Positions 32,731 to 42,412 of a DNA stretch of 64,000 nucleotides are shown here, one piece after another. The notes under the pieces are model-generated. The model did not search any database and had not been told where the DNA came from. It was given only the letters and a program-made list of their open reading frames with translations. Positions within the stretch are counted from its first letter, which is position 1. Each line of letters starts with the position of its first letter. Both the position numbers and the translations under genes were made by a program. The DNA is from Nonomuraea gerenzanensis (GTDB lineage Bacteria > Actinomycetota > Actinomycetes > Streptosporangiales > Streptosporangiaceae). The stretch is taken from assembly GCF_020215645.1 (NCBI RefSeq), contig NZ_CP084058.1, forward strand, positions 3,782,001-3,846,000, read 5' to 3'.

Positions 32731-35399
32731 GGGAATCAGGCGGCAGGGGGCAGGGTCCCGGCCGCGGCGCTGGCGGCGCCGGCTCTCAGGGAGGGCCAGG
32801 CGCCGCTCGTCGTACGCCGGGAGGTCCGGGGCGGACGGGGCGCCAAGGGGGCACCTCACGCGCTGACGGCGGGCGCACCGACGGCGGGCGTTCCGACGGC
32901 GGGCGTTCCGACGGCGGGCGTTCCGACGGCGGGCGTTCCGACGGCGCGGGCCGTCCCGCGTCGCCTGAGAACCCGCCGCGACGCCCGCGCGATCCTCTCG
33001 ACCTGCCGTTCGGACGCGACACGTTCGGGCGCGACGACGGCCGCGACCGGCCGGGCCGCGACTCCGGCGACGACGCGCGCGGCCGGTCCAGGCAGGAGCC
33101 GTCGGACGACGGGCGTGGCCGATCCCGGGGGCAGGAGCCCTCCGACGACGCGCGCGGACGCTCGCGTTCCCGCGACGACCGCGCCGGTGGACGGTCACGC
33201 GCGGAGAGCGGCGACGGCACCCGCAGGCGGCCCCGCGACGACGGCGAGCGGCCGAGAGGTCCTCGCGGCGACGGCGAGCGGCCGAGAGGGCGCGGTGACG
33301 CCGACTCCCCGCGCGGGCGCGTCTCCAGGGACGGCGAGGACGCCGAGCGCCTCAGGGGGCGCGTGCAGGGACGTGACGACCGCGGGCGCGGCCGCCCTGG
33401 CGACCGCGCCGACGACCGGCACGCCGCCCCACGCGGCGCGGGGACAGGGCGCTCCGGGGCCGAGGCTGGACGCGGCGTGGCCGGGGCGGGGCGGGGCGGG
33501 GCCGAGGAGGCCAGGCGCAGGAGCAGGCAGGAGGACGGGCCGCAGCGCCGTACCCCCACGGGCAGTCCCCGGCCGGAGGCGCGCGAGCGCGCGGCGCGGC
33601 GCGGCGGCGACGTGCCGCCGCCCAGGGGCCCGCGCAGGCCGCCCCCCAGGCCACCGCGCCCGCCGCTGGTGCTGCGGCTGGGCAGCCCGCGCAGGCGCAT
33701 CAACTTCGGCCTGATCGGCATGACGTTCATCCTGTCGATCTTCGCCGGACGGCTGATCCAGATGCAGGGCCTCGACTCCAAGGTGTACGAGGCAGCCGCG
33801 GCCGACCAGCGCCAGCACACCGAGACGATCCCGGCCAAGCGCGGCTCGATCACCGACGTCAGCGGCCACGACCTGGCGGTCACGGTGGAGGCCCGCGAGG
33901 TGTCGATCGACCCCACCAAGGTGCCGGCCGACGTGCGCGCCAAGATCGCCAAGGTGCTGGCCCAGCAGCTCGGCAAGGACGAGCAGGAGATCGCCGCCAA
34001 GCTGGCCAGGACCGGCACCCACTACCAGCTCCTGGCCAGGGACGTCGATCCGGTCGTGGCCACGCGCCTGCTGCAGGCGCGGGTGCCCGCGCTGTCGTCG
34101 AAGAAGACCTACAAGCGGTTGTACCCGGCGGGCGACCTGGCGGGCAGCCTGATCGGGTTCGTCGGCGACGAGGGCAACGGCCTGGGCGGCATGGAGCAGG
34201 CCAAGAACTCCCTGCTGGCCGGCCGCGACGGTGAGCAGCGCGTCGAGACCGGACGCGACGGCCAGCGCATCCCGATGACCAGCAGCCAGCGCACCGCGCC
34301 CGTGGACGGCCAGGACGTCCGGCTGACCATCGACCGCGACATCCAGTGGGCCGCCCAGAAGTCGATCGGCGAGCAGGTGCAGAAGTCCGGGGCCGACAGC
34401 GGCACCGTGATCGTCATGGACGTGCGCACGGCGCAGATCGTCGCCATGGCCAACGCCCCCGAGCTCGACCTGAACAACTGGCGCAAGGCCCCCGAGTCCC
34501 GCTACGTCAACAAGGCCGCCGCCGACGTGTTCGAGCCCGGCAGCACCAACAAGGTGATCACCGCCGCCGCCGCGCTGGAGGCCAAGGCGGTCACGCCCGA
34601 CACGGTGTACCAGGTGCCCGACCGGATCAGGTGCGCCGACCAGGTGCTGCGTGACGCGCACGCGCACAAGGTGGAGGCGCTGACGTTCCGCCAGGCGATG
34701 GCGCAGTCCAGCAACGTGGCCACGGTCATGGCGGCGCGCAAGGTCGGCAGCCAGAAGTTGTACGAGATGCTCAAGGCGTTCGGGTTCGGCACCACGCCGG
34801 GCGGCGGCGTGCCCAGCGCGGAGGCGGGCCTGCTGCCCGACTATCGCAAGTGGTCGGGCAGCCAGAGCTGTACGGTGGCCTACGGCCAGGGTGTGTCGGT
34901 GACCGCGCTGCAGATGGCCAGCGTCTACCAGACGATCGCCAACGGCGGCGTGAAGATCGAGCCGCAGATCGTGGCCGGTACGACCGACGCCACGGGCAGG
35001 TTCGTCCCTGCTCCTGCTGGTAAGCAGACCAGAGTGGTGAGCGAGACGACTGCCGAGGAGATCACGACCATGCTGGAGAGCGCGGTGGGCGAGGAGGGCA
35101 CGGGCCAGCTCGCGGCCATCGACGGCTACCGGGTGGCGGGCAAGACGGGCACGGCCAACCGGTACGACGCCGAGCTCGGCCGCTACGAGGGCTACACCGC
35201 CTCGTTCGTCGGGTTCGCCCCTGCCGACCAGCCCAGGCTGGTGGTGCTCTCGGTGCTGCAGAACCCGAAGAAAGGCCATTTCGGCGGGGAGCTGGCGGCC
35301 CCCGTGTTCAAGGATGTGATGACGTTCGCCATCAAGAGCAAGAAGATTCCTCCCACAGGCTCCGCCGCGCCGACGGTGCGTACGCGCGCCGGACAGTGA
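32727..35399 (+). CDS. ftsI: Septal peptidoglycan transpeptidase FtsI (PBP3) with giant N-terminal extension
   Basis: FtsI crosslinks septal peptidoglycan in complex with FtsW. From residue 325 the protein is standard: membrane helix (about 325-346), PBP dimer domain, and transpeptidase domain with S606-T-N-K609, S661-S-N663 and K806-T-G. Before the helix lie about 324 residues rich in Arg, Gly, Asp and Ser, with five GGRSD repeats (bases 32865-32939) and several RGRS blocks. This makes 890 residues against about 600-650 in relatives. GTG 32727 overlaps the ftsL stop as GTGA. A later start cannot be excluded, but no strong ribosome site was seen downstream and the frame stays GC3-rich. Confidence 0.92.
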   Translation: MRESGGRGQGPGRGAGGAGSQGGPGAARRTPGGPGRTGRQGGTSRADGGRTDGGRSDGGRSDGGRSDGGRSDGAGRPASPENPPRRPRDPLDLPFGRDTFGRDDGRDRPGRDSGDDARGRSRQEPSDDGRGRSRGQEPSDDARGRSRSRDDRAGGRSRAESGDGTRRRPRDDGERPRGPRGDGERPRGRGDADSPRGRVSRDGEDAERLRGRVQGRDDRGRGRPGDRADDRHAAPRGAGTGRSGAEAGRGVAGAGRGGAEEARRRSRQEDGPQRRTPTGSPRPEARERAARRGGDVPPPRGPRRPPPRPPRPPLVLRLGSPRRRINFGLIGMTFILSIFAGRLIQMQGLDSKVYEAAAADQRQHTETIPAKRGSITDVSGHDLAVTVEAREVSIDPTKVPADVRAKIAKVLAQQLGKDEQEIAAKLARTGTHYQLLARDVDPVVATRLLQARVPALSSKKTYKRLYPAGDLAGSLIGFVGDEGNGLGGMEQAKNSLLAGRDGEQRVETGRDGQRIPMTSSQRTAPVDGQDVRLTIDRDIQWAAQKSIGEQVQKSGADSGTVIVMDVRTAQIVAMANAPELDLNNWRKAPESRYVNKAAADVFEPGSTNKVITAAAALEAKAVTPDTVYQVPDRIRCADQVLRDAHAHKVEALTFRQAMAQSSNVATVMAARKVGSQKLYEMLKAFGFGTTPGGGVPSAEAGLLPDYRKWSGSQSCTVAYGQGVSVTALQMASVYQTIANGGVKIEPQIVAGTTDATGRFVPAPAGKQTRVVSETTAEEITTMLESAVGEEGTGQLAAIDGYRVAGKTGTANRYDAELGRYEGYTASFVGFAPADQPRLVVLSVLQNPKKGHFGGELAAPVFKDVMTFAIKSKKIPPTGSAAPTVRTRAGQ
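32865..32939 (+). repeat. 15-bp tandem repeats in the ftsI extension
   Basis: Five units of GACGGCGGGCGTTCC run head to tail (the first is GACGGCGGGCGCACC), encoding DGGRS. The last four copies are identical, which suggests recent expansion by slippage. Confidence 0.9.
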
Positions 35400-35409
35400 C
35401 CAGGGAAGG

Positions 35410-35415
35410 TACGCT
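35410..35415 (+). promoter_or_regulatory. -10 box for a possible leaderless murE message
   Basis: TACGCT matches TANNNT and ends 6 bases before the murE GTG at 35422. It lies in the 22-base gap after ftsI, so murE may have its own promoter inside the cluster. Confidence 0.4.
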
Positions 35416-35421
35416 CTCGCC

Positions 35422-36969
35422 GTGCGTCCCCCGTCGTCTATGCGTCCCACGACCAGCCCGCCTCGCCCGCTGACCGGGCTCGCGACCATGCTCGACGCCG
35501 ATTCGGGCACGTCCCGATCGGCTCATGCCGCGCTGACCGGCGTCACCATCGACAGCCGTGGCGTCAGACGCGGCGACCTGTACGTCGCGCTGCCCGGCAG
35601 CCGCGTCCACGGCGCCACGTTCGCCGCCGACGCGATGGCGCGCGGAGCGGTGGCCGTGCTCACCGACCGCGCCGGCCGCGACGCGGCCGTGGCCACCGGG
35701 CTGCCCGTGCTCATCGTGCCCGACCCGCGCGCGCTGCTCGGGCAGATCTCCTCCTGGGTGTACGGGCAGCCGGCCCACGACATCCAGGTGCTCGGAGTCA
35801 CGGGCACCAGCGGCAAGTCCACCACCACGTTCATGCTGGAGGCGGGCCTGCGGGCCGCCGGGCACCGGGCCGGGCTGGTGGGCGGTGTCGAGATCCACGT
35901 GGACGACCTGCGCTTCCAGCCCACGCTGACCACGCCCGAGGCCAGCGACCTGCACGGCCTGTTCGCGCTGATGCGCGAGGAGGGCGTCACCGCGGCCGCC
36001 ATGGAGGTCTCCAGCCACGCGCTCGCGCTCGGCAGGGTCGACGGCATCTACTACGACGTCGCCCTGTTCACGAACCTGTCGCAGGACCACCTCGACTTCC
36101 ACAAGGACTTCGAGGACTACTTCGCGACCAAGGCGAAGCTGTTCCAGCCGGAGCTGAGCCGCGCCGGGGTGACCAACGTCGACGACCGCTACGGGCGCGA
36201 GCTGCTCGACCTGGCGAAGGTGCCGATGACCACGTTCTCGGCGCTGGGCGACCCGGCGGCCGAGTGGCGGGCGGTGGACGCCAGGCTCGGCTCCGACGGC
36301 AGCGTCTTCCGGGTGGTCGGGCCGGGCGGCGTCGAGGCCGACGCGAGCGTCGCGCTGCCCGGCCCGTTCAACGTGGCCAACGCGCTCGGCGCCATCGTCA
36401 CGCTCGTCGAGGCCGGCGTGCCGCTGCACACGGCCGTGCACGGCGTCGGCTCGCTGACCGGGGTGCCGGGGCGCATGCAGCGCGTCACGGGCGCGCAGGA
36501 CGAGTTCCAGGCCGTCGTGGACTACTCCCACAAGCCGGGGGCCGTGGAGTCGGTGCTGCGCTCGCTGCGTACGGTCACGAACGGCGCGCTGACGATCGTG
36601 CTCGGCTGCGGCGGCGACCGCGACAAGGGTAAACGCCCCATCATGGGGGAAATCTCCGCCGAGCTGGCGGATGTGGCCATTTTCACCAGCGACAATCCGC
36701 GCTCCGAGGATCCGCTGGCCATCCTCGCGACGATGATGGAGGGAGCGCTCCGCGTTCCGCAGCACGACCGCGCTCATGTGATCATTGAGCCCGACCGCGC
36801 GGCCGCCATCGGCCTGGCGATCGCCCGGGCCGGGCGCGGCGACGTGATCGTCGTAGCAGGCAAGGGTCACGAGCAGGGCCAGTACGTTTCAGGCGAGGTG
36901 ATCCCCTTCGACGACCGCGAAGTGGTCGCCGAAGCGATCGACGCACGCAAGGAAAGCAGGAAGCACTAA
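35422..36969 (+). CDS. murE: UDP-MurNAc-tripeptide synthetase (meso-diaminopimelate-adding)
   Basis: MurE adds the third peptide residue to UDP-MurNAc-Ala-Glu. The 515-residue ligase has the three Mur domains: N-terminal GVTIDSRGVRRGDLYVALPG, the central ATP loop GVTGTSGKSTTTFM (near residue 128) and the C-terminal domain. The DNPRSEDP motif near residue 424 is the meso-diaminopimelate selector; lysine enzymes lack it. GTG 35422 starts 22 bases after ftsI with a possible own -10 box. The stop TAA overlaps the murF ATG (TAATG). Confidence 0.95.
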   Translation: MRPPSSMRPTTSPPRPLTGLATMLDADSGTSRSAHAALTGVTIDSRGVRRGDLYVALPGSRVHGATFAADAMARGAVAVLTDRAGRDAAVATGLPVLIVPDPRALLGQISSWVYGQPAHDIQVLGVTGTSGKSTTTFMLEAGLRAAGHRAGLVGGVEIHVDDLRFQPTLTTPEASDLHGLFALMREEGVTAAAMEVSSHALALGRVDGIYYDVALFTNLSQDHLDFHKDFEDYFATKAKLFQPELSRAGVTNVDDRYGRELLDLAKVPMTTFSALGDPAAEWRAVDARLGSDGSVFRVVGPGGVEADASVALPGPFNVANALGAIVTLVEAGVPLHTAVHGVGSLTGVPGRMQRVTGAQDEFQAVVDYSHKPGAVESVLRSLRTVTNGALTIVLGCGGDRDKGKRPIMGEISAELADVAIFTSDNPRSEDPLAILATMMEGALRVPQHDRAHVIIEPDRAAAIGLAIARAGRGDVIVVAGKGHEQGQYVSGEVIPFDDREVVAEAIDARKESRKH

Positions 36970-38699
36970 TGATCCCGTTGCCTCTGGCCAGGATCGCCGA
37001 GATGACCTCGGGCGCCCTGTCGGGCATGGCCGATCCCCGCGCGGTGGTGCGCGGGCCCGTCGTGATCGACTCGCGGGCCGTTGAACCGGGATCCCTGTTC
37101 GTCGCCATCAGGGGCGCGCGGGTCGACGGTCACGACTTCGCCGCGCAGGCCGTCCGGGCCGGAGCCGTCGCCGTGCTGGCCTCCAGGCCGGTCGACGCGC
37201 CTGCGGTGATCGTGTCCGACACCGCCGCCGCGCTGGCCGAGCTGGCCGCCGCACAGGTCCGCATGCTGTCGAACGTCACCGTCATCGGCGTGACCGGCTC
37301 GGCCGGCAAGACCAGCACCAAGGACCTGCTGGCCCGGCTCACCGCCAGGATCGGCTCCACCATCGCGCCCCAGGGCAGCTTCAACAACGAGCTCGGCCAC
37401 CCGCTGACCGTGCTGCGCGGCGACCTCGACACCCGGTTCATGGTGCTGGAGCTGGCCGCGCGCAACGTCGGCCACATCAAGGAGCTGACCCGCATCGCGC
37501 CGCCGCAGATCGGCGTGGTGCTGAACGTCGGCACCGCGCACCTCGGCGTGTTCGGCGGCAAGGAGGCCATCGCCAAGGCCAAGGGCGAGCTGGTCGAGGC
37601 GCTGCCGCGCTCCGGCGTGGCCGTGCTCAACGCCGACGACCCGCTGGTGCGCGGCATGGCCTCGCGCACCGAGGCGCGGGTCACCTACTTCGGGCGTGGC
37701 GAGTCGGCGTCGATCAGGGCCGAGGGCGTCGTGATCGACGCGCGCGGGCGCGCCTCCTTCACGCTGCGCACCCCGTCGGGGGCCGCGCACGTGTCGCTGA
37801 AGCTGTACGGGGAGCACGTCGTCGAGAACGCGCTCGCCGCGGCGGCGGCAGGCTACGAGCTGGGCCTGCCGGTGGCCACGATCGCCGAGGAGCTGTCGGA
37901 GGCCACCCCGCGCAGCCGGTGGCGGATGGAGGTCACCGACCGGGCCGACGGGGTGACCGTGCTCAACGACGCCTACAACGCCAATCCCGACTCCATGAAG
38001 GCCGCCTTCTCGGCGTTCGAGGTGCTGGGCAAGGGGCGGCGGCGCTTCGCGGTCATCGCGGCGCTGCGGGAGCTGGGCGACGAAGGGCCGGCGCTCAACG
38101 CCGAGCTCGGGCGGCTGGCCGGTGGAGCCGGGCTCGCTGGGCTCGTCGTCGCCGGGCCCGACGCCGAGCCGGTGCTGGCAGGCGCGCACGCGGCCGTCCA
38201 GGAGCGCACCGCCCAGGCCGCCCAGCCGCCCGCCCAGCCGCCCGCCATGCCGCCTTCCGGGCCGCAGGCGCCTGGCGGGCCCGCGCCGGTGCCGCCTGGC
38301 GCGCCGCTGCCCGGCCCGCAGGGGGCGGTGCCCGGTGCTCATGGGCCGGTGCCGCACGCTCAGGTGCCCGGCCCGCAGGGAACGGGCGGCCCCGCGCCGG
38401 TGCCGCCCGGCGGGCAGGCGTGGCACGCCCCTGACGGCGCGCCGGCGTGGCAGGCACCGCAGGGCGGCGGACCGCAGGCGGGAGGTCCGCAGGCGGGAGG
38501 TCCGCCGGGAGCCCCCGCGTACCCCGCGCAGCCCGGTTACGGCCAGCCGACGCGGATCGTGCACGTGCCCGACGCCGAAGCAGCGGCGGCCGAGCTGGCG
38601 GCGTGGCTGCGGCCGGGTGACGCGGTGCTGATCAAGGGCCCGAGGGCGATGGGCCTGGAGCGGACGGCCGAGCTCCTGCTCGGAGGTGCCGCCCAGTGA
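36969..38699 (+). CDS. murF: UDP-MurNAc-tripeptide:D-Ala-D-Ala ligase with Pro/Gly-rich insert
   Basis: MurF adds D-Ala-D-Ala to the UDP-MurNAc tripeptide. The N-terminal ([14 protein letters not shown]), ATP ([15 protein letters not shown]) and middle domains ([23 protein letters not shown], bases 37527-37590) are normal, as is [15 protein letters not shown] opening the C-terminal domain. That domain is split by about 115 residues (about 413-527) almost entirely of Pro, Gly, Ala and Gln. It then resumes with [20 protein letters not shown] and the closing [14 protein letters not shown]. Total length is 576 against about 450-480. The frame stays open and GC3-rich, so this is an insertion, not a frameshift. 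It overlaps mraY as GTGA. Confidence 0.95.
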   Translation: MIPLPLARIAEMTSGALSGMADPRAVVRGPVVIDSRAVEPGSLFVAIRGARVDGHDFAAQAVRAGAVAVLASRPVDAPAVIVSDTAAALAELAAAQVRMLSNVTVIGVTGSAGKTSTKDLLARLTARIGSTIAPQGSFNNELGHPLTVLRGDLDTRFMVLELAARNVGHIKELTRIAPPQIGVVLNVGTAHLGVFGGKEAIAKAKGELVEALPRSGVAVLNADDPLVRGMASRTEARVTYFGRGESASIRAEGVVIDARGRASFTLRTPSGAAHVSLKLYGEHVVENALAAAAAGYELGLPVATIAEELSEATPRSRWRMEVTDRADGVTVLNDAYNANPDSMKAAFSAFEVLGKGRRRFAVIAALRELGDEGPALNAELGRLAGGAGLAGLVVAGPDAEPVLAGAHAAVQERTAQAAQPPAQPPAMPPSGPQAPGGPAPVPPGAPLPGPQGAVPGAHGPVPHAQVPGPQGTGGPAPVPPGGQAWHAPDGAPAWQAPQGGGPQAGGPQAGGPPGAPAYPAQPGYGQPTRIVHVPDAEAAAAELAAWLRPGDAVLIKGPRAMGLERTAELLLGGAAQ

Positions 38700-39751
38700 C
38701 CAACATCATCATCGCCGGCGCGGTGGGCCTGATCCTCTCGATGCTGGGCACCCCGCTGGCGATCAGGCTGTTCTCGCGGCGCGGCGTCGGCCAGAACGTC
38801 CGCGAGGACGGCGTGCAGGCCCACCTGGGCAAGAAGGGCACGCCCACGATGGGCGGCATCGTCTTCGTGCTGGCCGCGCTGCTCGCCTACGGTGCCTCCC
38901 ACCTGGCCATGCTGGAGCCCCCGACGGTGTCGGGCATGCTGGTGCTGTTCCTGATGACGGGGCTGGGCGCCGTCGGCTTCCTCGACGACTTCATCAAGAT
39001 CTACAAGCAGCGCAGCCTCGGCCTGCGCAGCGGCGCCAAGGCGCTCGGCCAGCTCGTCGTGGGCGCGGTCTTCGCGTTCCTGGTGACGCGCCAGCCGAAC
39101 GTGTACGGCATCACCCCCGCCGAGACCCGCGTGTCGTTCCTGCGCGACATCGGCCCGTCCATCGGCATCGTGGGCTTCACCATCTGGGTGCTCATCATGA
39201 TCGTCGGGTTCTCCAACGCGGTGAACCTCACCGACGGTCTCGACGGCCTGGCCAGTGGCGCGACCGGCGCCGTGCTGGCGGCGTACGTGCTGATCGGCAA
39301 CTGGCAGCTGCGCAACAACTGCATCGACCAGCTCGGCCCCAACTGCTACTGGGTGCGAGATCCGCTGGACCTGGCCGTGGTGGCGGCGGCCGTGCTCGGG
39401 GCGCTGATCGGGTTCCTGTGGTGGAACGCCCCGCCCGCCAAGATCTTCATGGGTGACACCGGCTCGCTGGCCCTGGGCGGCGTGCTGGCCGGGCTGGCCA
39501 TCGCCACCCGTACCCAGCTGCTGCTGATCATCCTGGCCGGCCTGTGCGTGGTCATCACGCTGTCGGTCATCATCCAGGTCGGCTCCTTCAAGATGACCGG
39601 CAAACGCGTGTTCAGAATGGCCCCCCTGCAGCATCACTTCGAGCTCAAGGGCTGGGCCGAGACCACGATCGTGGTCCGCTTCTGGCTGATCGCGATCCTG
39701 TGCGCGGCGCTCGGGCTGGGGCTGTTCTACGTGGAGTGGATGCCCAAGTAA
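38696..39751 (+). CDS. mraY: Phospho-MurNAc-pentapeptide transferase MraY
   Basis: MraY moves phospho-MurNAc-pentapeptide onto undecaprenyl phosphate, making lipid I at the membrane. The 351-residue protein has about ten membrane helices and the family sites [12 protein letters not shown], the Asp pair in [20 protein letters not shown] and [12 protein letters not shown], plus the HHFE-type end [12 protein letters not shown] 38696 overlaps the murF stop. The stop TAA overlaps the murD ATG. Length is normal. Confidence 0.97.
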   Translation: MTNIIIAGAVGLILSMLGTPLAIRLFSRRGVGQNVREDGVQAHLGKKGTPTMGGIVFVLAALLAYGASHLAMLEPPTVSGMLVLFLMTGLGAVGFLDDFIKIYKQRSLGLRSGAKALGQLVVGAVFAFLVTRQPNVYGITPAETRVSFLRDIGPSIGIVGFTIWVLIMIVGFSNAVNLTDGLDGLASGATGAVLAAYVLIGNWQLRNNCIDQLGPNCYWVRDPLDLAVVAAAVLGALIGFLWWNAPPAKIFMGDTGSLALGGVLAGLAIATRTQLLLIILAGLCVVITLSVIIQVGSFKMTGKRVFRMAPLQHHFELKGWAETTIVVRFWLIAILCAALGLGLFYVEWMPK

Positions 39752-41127
39752 TGGATTACACCTGTGTGGCCGGGCTCGGAGTGTCCGGCACCGCCGTGTC
39801 CAAGGTGCTGGCCGCGCGCGGCGAGCGGGTCGTGGTAGTGGAGTCCGTGGAGGGTGAGCGGCAGCTCGCCGCCGCCGCGGAGCTCGCCCGGCTCGGCGTG
39901 GAGACCAGGTTCGGCGAGATGACGCTGCCCGAAGGGGTGACGCGGGTGGTCACCACCGGGTGGGCGCCGCACCATCCGCTGATCGCCGCCGCGCTGGACG
40001 CGGGGGTCGAGGTCGTGGGCGAGGTGGAGCTGGCCTGGCGGCTGCGCCCCGAGCAGGCCGCCCCCTGGCTGGCGCTCACCGGCACCAACGGCAAGACCAC
40101 CGCCGTCCGCATGCTCACCTCGATCCTGCAGGCCGATGGCCGCAAGGCGCTGGCCGTGGGGAACGTGGGCGTGCCGGTCGTGCAGGCCGTCGGGGAGCCG
40201 TACGACGTGCTGGCGGTCGAGCTGTCCAGCTTCCAGCTGCACTGGTCCGGCACCCTGGCCCCGCACGCCGCGGCGATACTGAACGTGGCGCCCGACCACC
40301 TCGACTGGCACGGGACCATGGAGGCCTACGCCGCCGCCAAGGGCCGCATCTACGAGCGCGCCGGCACCGTGATCTTCAACGCCGACGACCCGGAGGCCGC
40401 CAGGCTGGCCGCGCCGTACCCCGGCGCCGTCGGGTTCACGCTGCGCGTGCCTAAGCGGGGCGAGATCGGCGTGGTGGAGGACCTGCTGGTGGACCGGGCG
40501 TTCGTGGCCGACCCGGTGGAGGCGGCCGAGGAGCTGGCGACGCTGGAGGACATCCGTCCCTTCGCGCCGCACAACGTGGCCAACGCGCTGGCCGCCGCCG
40601 CTCTGGCCCGCTCCGTGGGGGTGCCGTCCGAGTCCGTACGCCAGGGGCTGCGCGACTTCGTGCCCGACCCGCACCGGCTGGCCCACGTGGACCGGATCGG
40701 CGAGGTCGACTACATCGACGACTCCAAGGCCACCAACCCGCACGCCGCCGCCGCGGCGCTGGCGTCGTACCCGTCGGTGGTGTGGGTGGCGGGCGGGCTG
40801 CTCAAGGGCGCCGACGTGGACGACCTGGTACGCCAGGCGGCCCCCAGACTGCGCGGCGCGGTGCTCCTGGGCACCGATCGCGCCAGGATCGCCGAAGCCA
40901 TCGCGCGACACGCGCCGAATGTCCCGCTCGTGGACATCCCGGATCGGGACACTGGTGCGATGGACAAAGTCGTCACCGAAGCCGCGCGGCTGGCCTCCCC
41001 CGGGGACACCGTGCTGCTCTCCCCGGCGGGGGCTTCCCTCGACATGTTCGCGAACTATCCGGCACGGGGGGAGGCCTTCGCGCGTGCCGTACGTGAGCTG
41101 AAGCAGCGACATGAGCGCGAGCGCTGA
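39751..41127 (+). CDS. murD: UDP-MurNAc-Ala:D-Glu ligase
   Basis: MurD adds D-glutamate, the second residue of the stem peptide. The 458 residues show the N-terminal Rossmann start TCVAGLGVSGTAVSKVL, the ATP loop ALTGTNGKTTAVRM, LNVAPDHLDWHGTMEAYAAAK (bases 40279-40341) and DDSKATNPHAAAAAL in the C domain. ATG 39751 overlaps the mraY stop (TAATG). Its 3' end overlaps ftsW by 17 bases. No unusual inserts. Confidence 0.96.
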   Translation: MDYTCVAGLGVSGTAVSKVLAARGERVVVVESVEGERQLAAAAELARLGVETRFGEMTLPEGVTRVVTTGWAPHHPLIAAALDAGVEVVGEVELAWRLRPEQAAPWLALTGTNGKTTAVRMLTSILQADGRKALAVGNVGVPVVQAVGEPYDVLAVELSSFQLHWSGTLAPHAAAILNVAPDHLDWHGTMEAYAAAKGRIYERAGTVIFNADDPEAARLAAPYPGAVGFTLRVPKRGEIGVVEDLLVDRAFVADPVEAAEELATLEDIRPFAPHNVANALAAAALARSVGVPSESVRQGLRDFVPDPHRLAHVDRIGEVDYIDDSKATNPHAAAAALASYPSVVWVAGGLLKGADVDDLVRQAAPRLRGAVLLGTDRARIAEAIARHAPNVPLVDIPDRDTGAMDKVVTEAARLASPGDTVLLSPAGASLDMFANYPARGEAFARAVRELKQRHERER

Positions 41128-42400
41128 GGAACGGGTCCGGCCGCCCGCCCCCGCGCAGCAGGGCCCGCAGGGGTGGGCGCGCGAGCAGCTCGGCGCGCTG
41201 AAGGAGCTGCTCGACCGGCCGCTGACCACCTACTACCTGATCATCATGTGCAGCGCGCTGCTGCTCGCGCTGGGGCTGATGATGGTGCTGTCGGCCTCCA
41301 GCATCGAGGCCCTGCAGAAGACCGGCAGCCCGTTCTCGTGGTTCATCAAGCAGTCGCTGTCGGCGGCGCTCGGCGTGCCCGTCATGTACGTGTGCTCGCG
41401 CCTGCCCGTCAGGTTCTTCCGCTGGGCGGGCTACCCGCTGATGGCGCTGTCGATCATCGCGCTGGTCATGGTGCTGTTCATCGGCTCCTCGGAGCTGGGC
41501 GCGCAGCGGTGGATCTACCTCGGCCCGCTGACCATCCAGCCGTCCGAGCCCGCCAAGCTGGGGCTCGTGCTGTGGGGGGCCGACCTGCTGGCCAAGCGGG
41601 CGCGGCAGGGCCGCATCGAGTGGCGGCAGATGCTGATCCCGCTCATGCCCGGCACCGCGATCCTGGCCGTCATGGTCATGCTCGGCCGCGACCTGGGCAC
41701 CACGCTGGTGCTGTTCATGATCTTCCTGGCGCTGCTGTGGGTGGTGGGGGCGCCGATCAAGCTGTTCGGCGGCATCATGGCGCTGGCGGTGCTGGCCGCG
41801 GTCATCATGATCAGGGTGGAGCCGTACCGGATGGCCCGCATCGGCGCCTTCCTCGACCCGTGGGCCGACGCGCAGGGCGCCGGCTACCAGGCTGTGCAGG
41901 GGCAGATCGCGATGGGCTCCGGGAGCTGGTTCGGGCTGGGGCTCGGCAGCAGCCGGCAGAAGTGGAGCTGGCTGCCGCACGGTGAGAGCGACTTCATCTT
42001 CGCCATCGTCGGCGAGGAGCTCGGGCTGATGGGCACGCTCATGGTGGTCATGCTGTTCGGGCTGCTCGGCTACGCGGGGCTGCGCGTGGCCGTCCGCGTC
42101 AACGACGCCTTCATCAGGCTCGCCGCCGCCGCCATGGTCGCCTGGATCGTGGGGCAGGCGACCGTCAACATGGGGGCCGTGCTCAGCGTGCTGCCGATCA
42201 CCGGCATCCCCCTCCCCCTGGTCTCGTACGGCGGCTCCGCGCTGCTGCCCACGCTCGCCGCGCTCGGCATGCTGCTGTCGTTCGCCAAGCGCGAGCCAGG
42301 TGCGCGTGAGGCCTTGGCGGCTCGTGGCCCCGGACCGGCCGCCCGGGCCCTAAGCTGGCTTGGCCTGGGGGGTACGTCCAGAGGCCGAGCGACACGTTAG
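41111..42400 (+). CDS. ftsW: SEDS peptidoglycan glycosyltransferase FtsW
   Basis: FtsW polymerises lipid II into septal glycan strands together with FtsI. The 429-residue protein has ten membrane helices and SEDS signatures: GAQRWIYLGPLTIQPSEPAKL, GRDLGTTLVLF, the QGxGYQ-like AQGAGYQAVQGQIAMGSGSWFG, and GIPLPLVSYGGSA. Both ends are extended tails in the cytoplasm, Pro/Gln-rich at the N terminus and Arg/Gly-rich at the C terminus. ATG 41111 lies within the end of murD. Confidence 0.95.
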   Translation: MSASAEERVRPPAPAQQGPQGWAREQLGALKELLDRPLTTYYLIIMCSALLLALGLMMVLSASSIEALQKTGSPFSWFIKQSLSAALGVPVMYVCSRLPVRFFRWAGYPLMALSIIALVMVLFIGSSELGAQRWIYLGPLTIQPSEPAKLGLVLWGADLLAKRARQGRIEWRQMLIPLMPGTAILAVMVMLGRDLGTTLVLFMIFLALLWVVGAPIKLFGGIMALAVLAAVIMIRVEPYRMARIGAFLDPWADAQGAGYQAVQGQIAMGSGSWFGLGLGSSRQKWSWLPHGESDFIFAIVGEELGLMGTLMVVMLFGLLGYAGLRVAVRVNDAFIRLAAAAMVAWIVGQATVNMGAVLSVLPITGIPLPLVSYGGSALLPTLAALGMLLSFAKREPGAREALAARGPGPAARALSWLGLGGTSRGRATR

Positions 42401-42412
42401 GGAGTGACCGAG

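Noticed and set aside
33195..35510. 771-codon minus-strand frame opposite ftsI
   Set aside because: Antisense shadow of ftsI, composed of His/Arg/Gly/Val runs without motifs.
36969..38699. Frameshift or gene fusion in murF
   Set aside because: The frame is continuous, both flanking parts belong to MurF, and the inserted part is low complexity rather than a second gene.
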